A stretch of DNA of 64,000 nt from Amycolatopsis alkalitolerans (GCF_006152065.1 NZ_VDFW01000004.1:1-64000), one strand, 5' to 3'. Positions 37,021 to 46,107 are shown, counted from the first letter of the stretch. Made by a program: numbers and translations. Notes: generated by a model from the letters alone, not told the origin.

Positions 37021-38284
37021 ACCCGTCGTCGAAGAACGGCAGGGCGCCGGCCGAAACGGCGCGCTCGACCGTCTCCAGCACCACGGTCCTGGCGGCGACG
37101 AACTGATCGACCGCCTGCTGGGTGTCCGTCTTCGTGGTGGAGTACGCCAGCAGCGTCAGGTTGCTGAAGGCGCCGGTGAGGTACCGCGACGAGGCGATGC
37201 TGAACGAGTCGCCGTACACCAGCGTCTTCGTGTTGACGGTGCCGGTGATCGGTGCGGAGTCGTGCACCGACGGCGTCTCGATATCCGTGATGATCGGGCC
37301 GGCCCGGTTGGTCGCCCCGTCGGGCAGGAGGTTGTAGAGGACGCTGGTCTTGGTACCGGACTTCCCGATCAGCTTGGGCAGATCGGCGCTGCCGGTATAG
37401 GAACCGATCGCCGGGCTGCGCCAGGTCTTCGTGACCCCGGGTTGCACGGCTTCGGCCACGTTGCGGGTCAGTGAGAGTGAGCCTTCGTCGGTCCAGTGCG
37501 TGTCGTCCGGCGTGTACACCGGACGGTTCAGCTGCGTCGCCACCGCCCGCAGTTCGGGGCGCAGATCGAGCACGCCGGCCGCGTCCAGCTGCGACCAGGT
37601 CGGGCCCTCGGCGGCCTGCTGGCACTCCTTGCCGGGATAGCTGGCCGGCAGGAACTGCGGCACCATCGTCGACTTGTCCGGCGGCACCACCCAGACGAAC
37701 TGGCGGCCGGAAGCGACCACCAGGTCGCGGATCTGCCGGATGAGCTTGATCGTGTCGGCGAGCGGCCGGTTGGGCGCGCATTTGGCCTCGGCGTCGACCC
37801 CGTAGTACAGCCAGCCGTCCTTGCCTTCGATCACCTGGCGGTAGCCGGCCTGGTCCACGGGCCCCAGGTCGGCCCCCGGCGTCGGGGTGTCGCCGTTCGC
37901 GGGCGGGAGGCCGCCTGGCAGCGGTCCGGAGTTCGACGTGCCGCCCTGGTCGTGCGGCAGCGGCTCGCCGAACACGCCGCGGCTGATCCCGTCCGCGGCC
38001 TCGATGGCCGCGGTGCGGAACGAGAGCTGATCGGTGCCCCAGGTCGGCAGGGCGGTGAAGAACCCCCAGCCGGCGGAAACGCTCGGGAAGCCGGCGAGCC
38101 GGTGGTTCTCGATCTCGCCGGGTCGGACGCCGAACACCCACAGCAGGGTCGGCATCACGAAGAACACCATGGCGCTGATCAGCGCGGTGAGCTGCTTGCC
38201 GCCGTGCCGGGGACGGTGCAGCGGATGCTCCCGGGGGAGCCACGCCTCGTGCACGGCGGGCAGTTGCTGCGGTTCTTGCGCCAC
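36974..38284 (-). CDS. AlgX/AlgJ-like SGNH-fold O-acetyltransferase component
   Basis: A 436-residue protein with one N-terminal transmembrane helix (ALISAMVFFVMPTLLWVFGV) and a large extracytoplasmic SGNH-hydrolase-like domain. Family marks are LSFRTAAIEAADGISR, DGWLYYGVDAEAK, VWVVPPDKSTMVPQFLPAS, the catalytic-site segment DDTHWTDEGSL (Asp-x-x-His) and VYGDSFSIASSRYL. AlgX/AlgJ proteins transfer acetyl groups to exported polysaccharide after an MBOAT protein (AlgI) moves the acyl group across the membrane. An AlgI-like gene on the same strand lies 6.3 kb away. The target glycan is unknown. GTG at 38284 is the first start clear of the DUF445 gene. Confidence 0.85.
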   Translation of the reverse strand: MAQEPQQLPAVHEAWLPREHPLHRPRHGGKQLTALISAMVFFVMPTLLWVFGVRPGEIENHRLAGFPSVSAGWGFFTALPTWGTDQLSFRTAAIEAADGISRGVFGEPLPHDQGGTSNSGPLPGGLPPANGDTPTPGADLGPVDQAGYRQVIEGKDGWLYYGVDAEAKCAPNRPLADTIKLIRQIRDLVVASGRQFVWVVPPDKSTMVPQFLPASYPGKECQQAAEGPTWSQLDAAGVLDLRPELRAVATQLNRPVYTPDDTHWTDEGSLSLTRNVAEAVQPGVTKTWRSPAIGSYTGSADLPKLIGKSGTKTSVLYNLLPDGATNRAGPIITDIETPSVHDSAPITGTVNTKTLVYGDSFSIASSRYLTGAFSNLTLLAYSTTKTDTQQAVDQFVAARTVVLETVERAVSAGALPFFDDGFIDQLRTALEQHPVR

Positions 38285-38304
38285 GCCGACACGGTATCCG
38301 CTCG

Positions 38305-39513
38305 CTAGTGCAACATCAGCAGAACCTGCAACTCGCCGACGACGAACCCGATCACCCCGCCAACGGAGATGAGCTTCCACTCCTCCTGCCGGAACGCCGG
38401 GCGCAGCAGGCCTTCGTACTGCACCGGGGTCAGCGCGAGCATCCGCTGTTCGACCATGTTCGCCACGTCCATCGCGTCGGTGAGGTAGCCCTCGGCGTGC
38501 CGGACGGTCTCCCGCAGTCGCGCGACCGCGTGGTTCGCCGCGGCCGCCTTCATCTCCCGCAGCCGTGCCGCGCCGATCGTGACGGAGATCAAGCGCCCGG
38601 CCTGCTCGTCGACCGCCTTCGCCACGGTCCGCCGCACGATCGAGACCATCTGGTCGGCGCGCGGCCCGCGGAGGAGCGCGTCGACCAGGTTCGGCGTGGT
38701 GAGCACTTCGTGTGCGACCAGCTCGCCGTACTGGCGCGAAACCTCGTGTCGGCGTCGCTGGAACTTGCCGTGCAGGATCAGGCCGGGCAGCACGCGGACC
38801 GGTTCGCGCGGCAGGAAGATCATCTTGATCGCGAGCCAGTCGGTGAGCAGCCCGATGCAGCCGCCGAAGATCGGCAGCACCCACGGGTTCTTCGTCAGCG
38901 CCCACACGAACGCCTGCACGACACCGAGTCCGAAGCCGAAGTAGATCCCGCAGCGCGCGATGAACGCCATCTCCGGCCGGGTCGTCTCGCGGATGAGCCG
39001 GACCAGCAGCGCCTTGTCCCGGGTGAGGTGCTGGACGGTCATGTGGTTGACGTCGAGCACGTCGTCGAGGTTCTCGCGCAGATCGGCCATGAGCTCCCGC
39101 ACGATGCGCGGAGCCGCCGCCTGCAGTTGCTTGACGACCAGTTCCTGGGCCATCGGGGGGAGCGCTTCCCACAGCCGGGGCTGGTATTCGGCGAGCACGT
39201 CGCGCGCGATCTCGTCGACCGCGCGCAGCAGCGGCTGCTCCATGGTCGCGGTGAGCCGGTCCGGATCGATGCGCGCGAAGATCTCCTTGAGGTCGAGCAG
39301 GTTCGAGGTGAGCAGATCGGTGGCGATCGCCGCCATCCGGCCGCCGTGCTTGGGGACGACCCCCTGCCAGCCCAGGAACGGCCGGATCCCGGCGAATTCC
39401 AGCGGCCGGAACATCATCTCGATCGCGACGCGCTTGGTCACGTACCCGATCAGCGCGGCGACGAACGGGATCGCGAGGTAGAGCGGCCAGTGCGCGGCTA
39501 GGTCTGCGACCAC
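38305..39513 (-). CDS. DUF445 family membrane protein (copy 1)
   Basis: A 402-residue DUF445/YheB-like protein. The N-terminal helix region HWPLYLAIPFVAALIGYVTK leads to the conserved VAIEMMFRPLEFAGIRPFLG motif with GWQGVVPKHGGRMA. Helices around residues 195-235 include FGFGLGVVQAFVWALTKNPW, and a C-terminal hydrophobic segment ends GELQVLLMLH. The remainder is helical and amphipathic. The function of DUF445 is not established. A paralogue lies ten bases upstream on the same strand. Confidence 0.85.
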   Translation of the reverse strand: MVADLAAHWPLYLAIPFVAALIGYVTKRVAIEMMFRPLEFAGIRPFLGWQGVVPKHGGRMAAIATDLLTSNLLDLKEIFARIDPDRLTATMEQPLLRAVDEIARDVLAEYQPRLWEALPPMAQELVVKQLQAAAPRIVRELMADLRENLDDVLDVNHMTVQHLTRDKALLVRLIRETTRPEMAFIARCGIYFGFGLGVVQAFVWALTKNPWVLPIFGGCIGLLTDWLAIKMIFLPREPVRVLPGLILHGKFQRRRHEVSRQYGELVAHEVLTTPNLVDALLRGPRADQMVSIVRRTVAKAVDEQAGRLISVTIGAARLREMKAAAANHAVARLRETVRHAEGYLTDAMDVANMVEQRMLALTPVQYEGLLRPAFRQEEWKLISVGGVIGFVVGELQVLLMLH

Positions 39514-39522
39514 GCGCGAAGA

Positions 39523-40764
39523 CTAGTGCAGCAGGAACAGGACCTGCAGCTCACCCACGAGGCCGCCGATCACCGCGCCGACCGCGATGAGCTTCCACTC
39601 GTCCTGCCGGAACGCCGGGCGCAGCAGCCCTTCGAACTCCACAGGGGACAGTCGCTTCATCCGCTCGGAGATCGTGTTCCGCACGTCGAGCGCGTTCGTG
39701 GCGTACTCCTCGGCGTACCGGATCGTGTCCGGCACGCGTTCGGCGGCCTTCGTCGCGGCGGCCTGCTTCATCTCCTGGAACCGGCGGCTGCCGACGGCGA
39801 CCGCGACGAGCGGTTTGACCAGGCTCGCCTGCGCGTCGATCGTCCGCCGCACCTCGCGCGTGATCATCTGGAACAGCCTGTCCGAGCGGGGCCCGCGCAG
39901 GATCTCCTCGAGCAGGTTCGGGATCGTGATGATCTCGCGCGCGATCATGTCGCCGTAGTCGGCCGAGACCTGCTCCTTGCGCTTCTGGAACACGCCCTGC
40001 CAGGTGTAGAGGCCGAAGAACTCGCGGGGCTCGCGCGGCAGGAAGATCATCTTCAGTGCGAGCCAGTCGGTGAACCAGCCGATGCCGAGCCCGAACAGCG
40101 GCAGCACGATGGGCGATTTCGTCAGCGCCCACACCGCGAGTTGCACGATGCCGAGCGCGAACCCGAACACGAGGCCCGAGCGGGCGATGAACCGCATCTC
40201 CGGACGCGAGATCTCCCGGATCAGCCGGTTCAGCAGGGCCTTGTCGCGGACCAGGTTGGTGACCACCATGTGCTCGAGGTCCAGCACGCCGTCGATATCG
40301 TGCGAGATCTCCCGCATGATCTTCGCGATGGCCTTCGGGGACTCCGCGCGCACCCGGTTGAGCAGGAGTTGCTGCGCGCCACCGGGAAGCGCTTCCCACA
40401 GCCGCGGCTGGTACTGCTCCATGACCTCGCGCGTGACGTCCTCGACGATCTCCAGCAGCGGCTCCTCGACCTCCTTGGCGACCTGTTCCGGATCGAGCCG
40501 CGCGAAGATCTCCTTCGGGTCGACGAGGTTCCTGATCAGCATTTGGGTGGCGGTGGCCGCCATCCGCTCGGCGTTCGCCGGCAGCACGCCCTGCCAGCCG
40601 AGGAACGGCCTGATCCCGACGAACTCGATCGGCCGGAACATCATCTCGATGGCGACCCGTTTGGTGAGGTAGCCGATGAGCGCCGCGATGAAGGGCATGC
40701 TCAGGTAGACCGGCCAATGCGCACCGAGGTCCTCGACGACCCGCTGCAGCTCCACGCGCCCCAC
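39523..40764 (-). CDS. DUF445 family membrane protein (copy 2)
   Basis: A 413-residue paralogue of the next gene downstream, matching it over its full length: HWPVYLSMPFIAALIGYLTK, VAIEMMFRPIEFVGIRPFLG, GWQGVLPANAERMAATATQM, LPLFGLGIGWFTDWLALKMI and the ending GELQVLFLLH. The GTG at 40764 is used; a GTG at 40755 follows an equally good GGAGG site and would remove three residues. The two genes form an operon whose upstream region contains the left arm of a 16-bp inverted repeat. Retention of both copies with clear divergence suggests different or heteromeric roles. Confidence 0.85.
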   Translation of the reverse strand: MGRVELQRVVEDLGAHWPVYLSMPFIAALIGYLTKRVAIEMMFRPIEFVGIRPFLGWQGVLPANAERMAATATQMLIRNLVDPKEIFARLDPEQVAKEVEEPLLEIVEDVTREVMEQYQPRLWEALPGGAQQLLLNRVRAESPKAIAKIMREISHDIDGVLDLEHMVVTNLVRDKALLNRLIREISRPEMRFIARSGLVFGFALGIVQLAVWALTKSPIVLPLFGLGIGWFTDWLALKMIFLPREPREFFGLYTWQGVFQKRKEQVSADYGDMIAREIITIPNLLEEILRGPRSDRLFQMITREVRRTIDAQASLVKPLVAVAVGSRRFQEMKQAAATKAAERVPDTIRYAEEYATNALDVRNTISERMKRLSPVEFEGLLRPAFRQDEWKLIAVGAVIGGLVGELQVLFLLH

Positions 40765-40800
40765 CTCCGCGACTCCACCACGAACCGTACTGTGCCGTTC

Positions 40801-40893
40801 GTTACCAACCCGACCACAGTCACGGCCATCCGGCTTGCGCAGCGACGGTCACGTGCTGCTCAGGGTCTGCCTACTTTTGGTCGGGTTGGTAAC
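40801..40893. repeat. 16-bp perfect inverted repeat with 61-bp spacer
   Basis: GTTACCAACCCGACCA (40801-40816) is repeated exactly in inverse as TGGTCGGGTTGGTAAC (40878-40893). The spacer has no open frame worth calling. The repeat lies in the 259-base divergent gap between the DUF445 operon and the coiled-coil gene, one arm near each promoter region. Confidence 0.85.
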
Positions 40894-41007
40894 CAGCCGG
40901 TCATGACCAACTTGGACAGTCGTGTTACGCAGGTCGGCGGCAGGTGAACCCGCCATTCACCGAGAGTAAAGAGTTCGAACGGAGGTATGGAATCCGGCGT
41001 GCGGACC

Positions 41008-41013
41008 TACTAA
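41008..41013 (+). promoter_or_regulatory. Possible -10 box of the coiled-coil gene
   Basis: TACTAA lies ten bases before the ATG at 41024, which would give a nearly leaderless message starting around 41020. No convincing -35 box is seen at the usual distance. Confidence 0.25.
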
Positions 41014-41023
41014 GGTTCGCGCC

Positions 41024-42031
41024 ATGCCCCCAGCGCAGTCCCCCATCGAATCTACCGAGCCTTCGCTCGGTGCCCCGCATTTCCCGCTGGTCTTCCGCGG
41101 CTACGACCGGGTCCCGGTCGACGAGCGGCTCAACCAGCTCGCTGCCGACATGAAGGAGCTTTCCCAGGCCCGCGACGAGGCGATGTCCTCGGTCGCCGAG
41201 CTGACGAAGGCGCTCAGCTACGCGCAGCAGGAGCTTTCCGAGACCAAGACAGCGCTTTCGCGCATGGCCAGCGACCCCAACAGCGCGGCCACCATGACCG
41301 AGCGCGTGCGCTCGATGATGCAGCTGGCCGAGGAGGAGATCGCCGAACTCCGCCAGCAGGCCGAAGATCAGGCCGCGCAGATCCGCGCCGAGGCGGAGAA
41401 GTACGACCTCGACACGCGTAAGGCCACGGACAAGTGGGTCTCCGAGCGCGAGGCCGACATCGCCGAGCGGCGCAACGAGCTCGAGGCCGAGTACCAGGCG
41501 CTCACCGCCCGCCTCAAGGGCGAGCACGAGGAGCTGATGAACTCCGCCCGTGGCCAGATCGAGCGGCTGAACGCCGAGGCCCAGGCAGAGCGCGCACGCC
41601 TCGACGAGGAGTCGAACCTGCAGCGTGCCGAGGCGGAGAAGAAGGCCGAGAACGAGCTGACGGCCAAGATCTCCGACGCCGAGGAGAAGCTCGCCACGAA
41701 GGTCTCGACCACCGAGAAAGCGCTTGCTGAGAAGGTGTCGACCACCGAGGACGCGCTGGCCACCAAGGTCCGTGAGACCGAGGAGTCGCTCGCGGCCAAG
41801 GTTTCCGAGACCGAGAACCGGCTGTCCCGCCAGACGCTGGAAGCAGAGGAGCGGGCGGCCGTGCTCGTCGCCGACGCCGAGCGCCAGCTCGCCGAAGCCG
41901 AGCAGAATCGCACACAGGCTTTCGAATTCAAGCAGGAGGTTACGGAGCGGCTCACCGCAACGCATTCCGCATTGCAGGAAGCGCTCCAGCAGCTGGTCCC
42001 CGCCGACGAATCCGGCAAAGTTCCCGCCTGA
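41024..42031 (+). CDS. DivIVA-domain-like coiled-coil protein
   Basis: A 335-residue protein. Residues 18-40 (FPLVFRGYDRVPVDERLNQL) resemble the DivIVA membrane-targeting motif FxxxxRGYDxxxVDxxL. The rest is almost entirely charged coiled coil rich in Glu, Ala, Lys and Arg. Residues about 225-275 contain four successive 11-residue units of the type ATKVSTTEKAL, a hendecad pattern. Streptomyces FilP and Scy have similar long coiled coils and take part in polar growth, so a cytoskeletal role is plausible. No transmembrane segment is present. It is a single-gene unit with its own terminator. Confidence 0.75.
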   Translation: MPPAQSPIESTEPSLGAPHFPLVFRGYDRVPVDERLNQLAADMKELSQARDEAMSSVAELTKALSYAQQELSETKTALSRMASDPNSAATMTERVRSMMQLAEEEIAELRQQAEDQAAQIRAEAEKYDLDTRKATDKWVSEREADIAERRNELEAEYQALTARLKGEHEELMNSARGQIERLNAEAQAERARLDEESNLQRAEAEKKAENELTAKISDAEEKLATKVSTTEKALAEKVSTTEDALATKVRETEESLAAKVSETENRLSRQTLEAEERAAVLVADAERQLAEAEQNRTQAFEFKQEVTERLTATHSALQEALQQLVPADESGKVPA

Positions 42032-42049
42032 CCTTTTCCCTATCCGTCA

Positions 42050-42085
42050 GCCGCCTTTTCGCTTCGCCGGAAAGGCGGCTTTTTC
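42050..42085 (+). terminator. Terminator after the coiled-coil gene
   Basis: GCCGCCTTT (42050-42058) pairs with AAAGGCGGC (42071-42079) around a 12-base loop and is followed by six T residues. The rest of the gap to 42310 has no gene I can support. Confidence 0.85.
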
Positions 42086-42310
42086 ATGCCCGAAGAGGGT
42101 CATGACCTGCGCTTTGTCGCTTATTTTCGAAGTGTCTGATTCTGGCGAATGAAACTCACCCGTAACAATCTGGCTGTTCCGTCATCCCGTAAAGTTCGCC
42201 ATCATTGCCCGTTGTGAATGCGCTAAGAACCTGAACGGGGACTTGCCCGAAGGGGCTTGTCGTGCATCACACCGGACAAAATCCGCTCGAATTCGGGATC
42301 GAGGCGTTTG

Positions 42311-43954
42311 ATGGTTAAACCCGTGCAGTCGGCCACGTCGCGCTCCGGCGCGCACCTGCGCAGGTCGGTCGGCTTTTACGGCCTGATGTTCGTGTCACTA
42401 GGGTCGATCATCGGCTCCGGCTGGCTACTCGGCGCGCTGAAGGCGGCCAAGGTCGCCGGCCCCGCGTCGCTGCTGTCCTGGATCCTGACCGCGGTGATCA
42501 TGGCGACGCTCGCCCTGATACACGCCGAACTCGGCGCGGCCTATCCGGTCGCGGGCGGGACGGCGCGCTTCCCGGCGCTCGTGTACGGCGTGCTCGGTGG
42601 GTTCGCGGGCGGTTGGGTCGCGTGGCTGCAGGCGGTCGCGCTGGCACCGGTCGAGGTCGAGGCGAGCGTCGAGTACCTCGACAACATCACCTGGGTCAAG
42701 GAAAACCTGAACCTGCTCAGCCCGAGCGGCACGCTGACCGCCAGCGGGTTCGGCTGGTCGACGCTGCTGATGGCGATCTTCACGCTGATCAACCTCGTGG
42801 GTGTGAAACTGCTGTCGGAGAGCAACTCGGCGACCGTGATCTGGAAGACCGCGGTCCCGGTGCTGACGATCGTGGTCCTGCTGTCACTGCGGTTCCACCC
42901 CGGTAACTTCAGCGCGGGCGGCGGGTTCGCGCCGGCGGGGGCGCACGGTGTCTTCGCCGCGCTGCCGGTCGGTGTGGTGTTCGCGTTGCAGGGCTTCGAA
43001 CAGGCGGTGCAGGTCGGCGGCGAGGCGCGGAACCCGCAGAAGGACATCTCGCGCGCGATCATCACCGCGATGGTCATCGGTACGATCGTCTACCTGCTGC
43101 TGGAGATCGCGTTCATCGGCGGGCTCGACCCGGCGGCGATCGCGAAGAACTGGGACAACCCGATCACCCAGGGCTCGTTCGGTCCATATGCGACTCTCGC
43201 GACGCTCGCGGGCGCCGGCTGGCTGTCCTACGTCCTCTACGCGGACGCGTTCGTTTCGCCGGCCGGTACCGGTTTGCTCTACCTCGGCACCTCGTCGCGG
43301 TTGTCGTACGCGATGGGCAGGGAGAAGGTACTGCCCAAGCGGCTGGGCAAGCTGAGCGTCCGCGGGGTGCCGGTCTGGTCGATCCTGCTGTCGTTCGTGA
43401 TCGGCGAGATCGCGTTCCTGCCGTTCCCGAGCTGGGGCAAGCTGGTCGAGGTGATCACGTCGGCGACGGCGCTGATGTACGCGTTCGCGCCGCTCGCGTT
43501 GACCGCGCTCCGCAAGCGTGACCCGGACCGCCACCGCCCGTACAAGGCACCTGCGGCGAAGGTGCTGGCACCGGCCGGTTTCGTGGCCGCGAACCTGGTC
43601 ATCTACTGGACCGGGTTCGACACCCTGTGGAAGATCATGATCGCGATCGTGGCGGGTTTCGCGCTGTTCGTGGTCGCCCGCGCGACCACGAAGGCCGAGG
43701 ACCGGCGGGCGATCGACTGGAAGGCCGCGATGTGGATCCTGCCGTGGCTCGGCGGGATGGTGCTGATCAGCTGGCTCGGCCGGTACGGCGACGGCGGGAA
43801 CATCAACGCGCTGCCGGAGTGGATCGACCTGCTCGTGGTCATCGCGTTCAGCCTGGTGATCTTCTACTGGGCGGTCAGCCTGGCCGTCTCGAGCGAGAAG
43901 GTGCAGGAGGCTATCGACCGGGAGACCGAGGAGCTTGTCGTGCAGCCATCGTGA
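42311..43954 (+). CDS. APC-family amino-acid permease
   Basis: A 547-residue transporter with 12 or more helices of the amino acid-polyamine-organocation superfamily. The first helix contains the APC substrate-binding signature SLGSIIGSGWLLGALKAAK, helix 3 has HAELGAAYPVAGGTARFPAL, and helix 6 has VFALQGFEQAVQVGGEARNP with the acidic residue pattern of this family. The C-terminal tail (EKVQEAIDRETEELVVQPS) is cytosolic and acidic. ATG at 42311 is preceded by weak ribosome binding sequence. It overlaps the unknown membrane-protein gene on the other strand by 44 bases. The substrate cannot be told. Confidence 0.9.
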   Translation: MVKPVQSATSRSGAHLRRSVGFYGLMFVSLGSIIGSGWLLGALKAAKVAGPASLLSWILTAVIMATLALIHAELGAAYPVAGGTARFPALVYGVLGGFAGGWVAWLQAVALAPVEVEASVEYLDNITWVKENLNLLSPSGTLTASGFGWSTLLMAIFTLINLVGVKLLSESNSATVIWKTAVPVLTIVVLLSLRFHPGNFSAGGGFAPAGAHGVFAALPVGVVFALQGFEQAVQVGGEARNPQKDISRAIITAMVIGTIVYLLLEIAFIGGLDPAAIAKNWDNPITQGSFGPYATLATLAGAGWLSYVLYADAFVSPAGTGLLYLGTSSRLSYAMGREKVLPKRLGKLSVRGVPVWSILLSFVIGEIAFLPFPSWGKLVEVITSATALMYAFAPLALTALRKRDPDRHRPYKAPAAKVLAPAGFVAANLVIYWTGFDTLWKIMIAIVAGFALFVVARATTKAEDRRAIDWKAAMWILPWLGGMVLISWLGRYGDGGNINALPEWIDLLVVIAFSLVIFYWAVSLAVSSEKVQEAIDRETEELVVQPS

Positions 43955-44441
43955 GCGATGCCGCGACGGTGGTGAACAACGCGGCGCCGGACAGGACACC
44001 CGCAACAAGGGCGATGGTTCCTGCTCCGGCGCCGCGCGCGTCGAGGACGAACCCGGCGACGCCGAGCAGAGCCAGCGCGGCGCCGAGGAGATGGAACCGG
44101 TTGAGCCGGAAAGCCTTGCCGAGCGCGAAGAAATGCACCCCGACGACGAATGCCGTCCACGCGACGCCGAGTTCGCCGTGCTTGAAGACGCCGTTGATGA
44201 CGGCCAGCCCGCCGAACAGCGCGATCGCTTCGACGAGGACGATCGTCCAATAGCGACGCCCGCCGAGCCCGGTGCCCGGATCCTGGTCCCGGCGGCGGCC
44301 GCGCAGCGCGAGGAGCAAGCCCGCGGCCGCCACCGCTCCGGCGATCCGCACGGTCAGCGCCCACGGCGCCGGCAGCCCACCGCTGTTCACCTCGACGAAC
44401 ACCAGCCCGAACGCGATCGCGATCAGGGATCCGGTTACCAC
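43911..44441 (-). CDS. Small polytopic membrane protein of unknown function
   Basis: A 176-residue protein with five hydrophobic helices at about residues 3-22, 28-46, 65-83, 94-110 and 117-160, some of the last being two merged helices. The GTG at 44441 is preferred because a GGAGG site lies six bases upstream; a longer frame starts at 44480. I do not recognise the family. It lies downstream of, and on the same strand as, the MBOAT gene, with 132 bases between, so it may be cotranscribed with the acyltransferase. Confidence 0.6.
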   Translation of the reverse strand: MVTGSLIAIAFGLVFVEVNSGGLPAPWALTVRIAGAVAAAGLLLALRGRRRDQDPGTGLGGRRYWTIVLVEAIALFGGLAVINGVFKHGELGVAWTAFVVGVHFFALGKAFRLNRFHLLGAALALLGVAGFVLDARGAGAGTIALVAGVLSGAALFTTVAASLTMAARQAPRSPGR

Positions 44442-44573
44442 GCCAGGCCTCCCAGAACTGGTAGCGGCCGTGAATGGCAAGGTGGATCATCAAGGCGGCC
44501 AGGCCGTCATCGGCCCGTTTCGGAAGGATAGGCCGCGAAGTAGGGACTTCGCCCACGGCCCGCCGACCGGCGA

Positions 44574-46007
44574 TCAGAACTGGTAGTACAGGAACGGGCT
44601 GAACGTGCCGTTCGCGACGAGGATCGCCGCGTAGGCCAGGCCGACCGTCATCACGCCGATCCGCAGGCTGATCGCTGGGCGGGTACGGGAGGATTCGAGC
44701 AGCGGGCCGGTCACCGGGTGTGCCGGCAGCACCACGACGAGCAACGCGAGCAGCAGGATCACCAGTCGCTGGTTGGTCAGCGCCGACGAGACGACGTCCG
44801 TCAGTCCGGCGAAGTCCGGCAGGAACATATGCCCGATCATGGTCAGCGCGTGCGCCATGTCCGGTGCCTTGAAGAAAACCCACCCGAGGACGACGAGCAC
44901 CAGCGTCAGCGCCCGCCGCCCGATGCGGGGCCACAGTGCGGCGGGGGTGGTGTCCCAGCCGAAGGCGCGTTCGATGATCAGCAGCGCCCCGTGGTAGCAA
45001 CCCCAGACGAGGAACGTCCAGTTCGCCCCGTGCCAGAAACCGGTCAGGACGAACACGATGCACAGGTTCCGGTACGTCTTCGCCGCGCCGCGGCGGTTGC
45101 CGCCGAGCGGGATGTAGAGGTAGTCGCGGAACCAGCGGGACAACGACATATGCCAGCGTCGCCAGAATTCGGTGACGGTCACGGACGAGTAGGGGCGCGC
45201 GAAGTTCTCCGGCAGGCGGAACCCGAGCATGCGCCCGAGCCCGATCGCCATGTCCGAGTAGCCCGAGAAGTCGAAGAACAGTTGCAGCGTGTACCCGACC
45301 GCGCCGAGCCAGGCGACGCTGAACGTCATGTTGTCCGGCGAGGTCTTGAAGCAGGCTTCGACCATCGGGTTGAGCGAGTCCGCGATGATCGTCTTCTTGC
45401 ACAGCCCGAGCGCGAACCTGGGGAAGCCGGCCGCGATGTCGTCGAGCCTGTGCGAACGGAGTTGCGGTAGCTGGTCGGCGATTTCGCGGTACCGCACGAT
45501 CGGTCCCGCCACCAGTTGCGGGAACATCGCGATGTAGGTGACGAAGGCCACCGGATTCCGCAGCGCCGGCCGCTCCCCGCGGTAGATGTCGACCACGTAT
45601 GAGATGTGGTGGAACGTGAAGAACGAGATCCCGATCGGCAGCGCGAAGTGCACGATGGGGAAGTCCCCGCCGAACAGGCGCGCGAGGTAGTCGAACTGCT
45701 GGGTCGCGAAGCCGGCGTACTTCCAGATGACGAGCATCGTCACGTCGAAGCAGATCACGCCGGTCAGCAGGCGTTTCCGGCGCGCCGGGCCCGTGGTCCG
45801 GCCATTTGGTTCGAGTGCGGGGCCGGCGAGGAAGTTGACCACCATGGTGGACAGCAGCAGTACCAGGAACGCGCCGGCGCCGACGGTGTAGAACACCAGG
45901 CTCGCGACCGCGACGATGCCGTTCCGCCAGGTCCGCGGCAGCACCAGCACGGCGACGAGCAACGTCGGCATGAAGTACCACAGGAACAGCGGAGACACGA
46001 ACGACAT
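44574..46007 (-). CDS. MBOAT-family O-acyltransferase (AlgI-like)
   Basis: A 477-residue multi-pass acyltransferase of the AlgI/DltB group. Core motifs include ALPIGISFFTFHHISYVVDI, AMFPQLVAGPIVRYREI, DFSGYSDMAIGLGRMLGF, TEFWRRWHMSLSRWFRDYLY with YIPLGGNRRG, and the catalytic histidine in LTGFWHGANWTFLVWG. AlgI-type proteins pass acetyl groups across the membrane for polysaccharide modification, in partnership with an AlgX/AlgJ protein; the AlgX-like gene at 36974-38284 is the likely partner. The ATG at 46007 opens on MSFVSPLFLWYFMPTLL. Confidence 0.93.
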   Translation of the reverse strand: MSFVSPLFLWYFMPTLLVAVLVLPRTWRNGIVAVASLVFYTVGAGAFLVLLLSTMVVNFLAGPALEPNGRTTGPARRKRLLTGVICFDVTMLVIWKYAGFATQQFDYLARLFGGDFPIVHFALPIGISFFTFHHISYVVDIYRGERPALRNPVAFVTYIAMFPQLVAGPIVRYREIADQLPQLRSHRLDDIAAGFPRFALGLCKKTIIADSLNPMVEACFKTSPDNMTFSVAWLGAVGYTLQLFFDFSGYSDMAIGLGRMLGFRLPENFARPYSSVTVTEFWRRWHMSLSRWFRDYLYIPLGGNRRGAAKTYRNLCIVFVLTGFWHGANWTFLVWGCYHGALLIIERAFGWDTTPAALWPRIGRRALTLVLVVLGWVFFKAPDMAHALTMIGHMFLPDFAGLTDVVSSALTNQRLVILLLALLVVVLPAHPVTGPLLESSRTRPAISLRIGVMTVGLAYAAILVANGTFSPFLYYQF

Positions 46008-46107
46008 CGGAGTGGGAGCCCCCCCATCGAGTTCAGCCTGCTGACCTTAACCGACGCCCTCACCACCCCGGCAGAAAAGCACCGACCTCCCGCCCCGCGA
46101 GTGGGGG

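Noticed and set aside
42086-42310. Leader of the APC permease considered as a riboswitch (ydaO type)
   Set aside because: I could not find the conserved core of any riboswitch class that I know.
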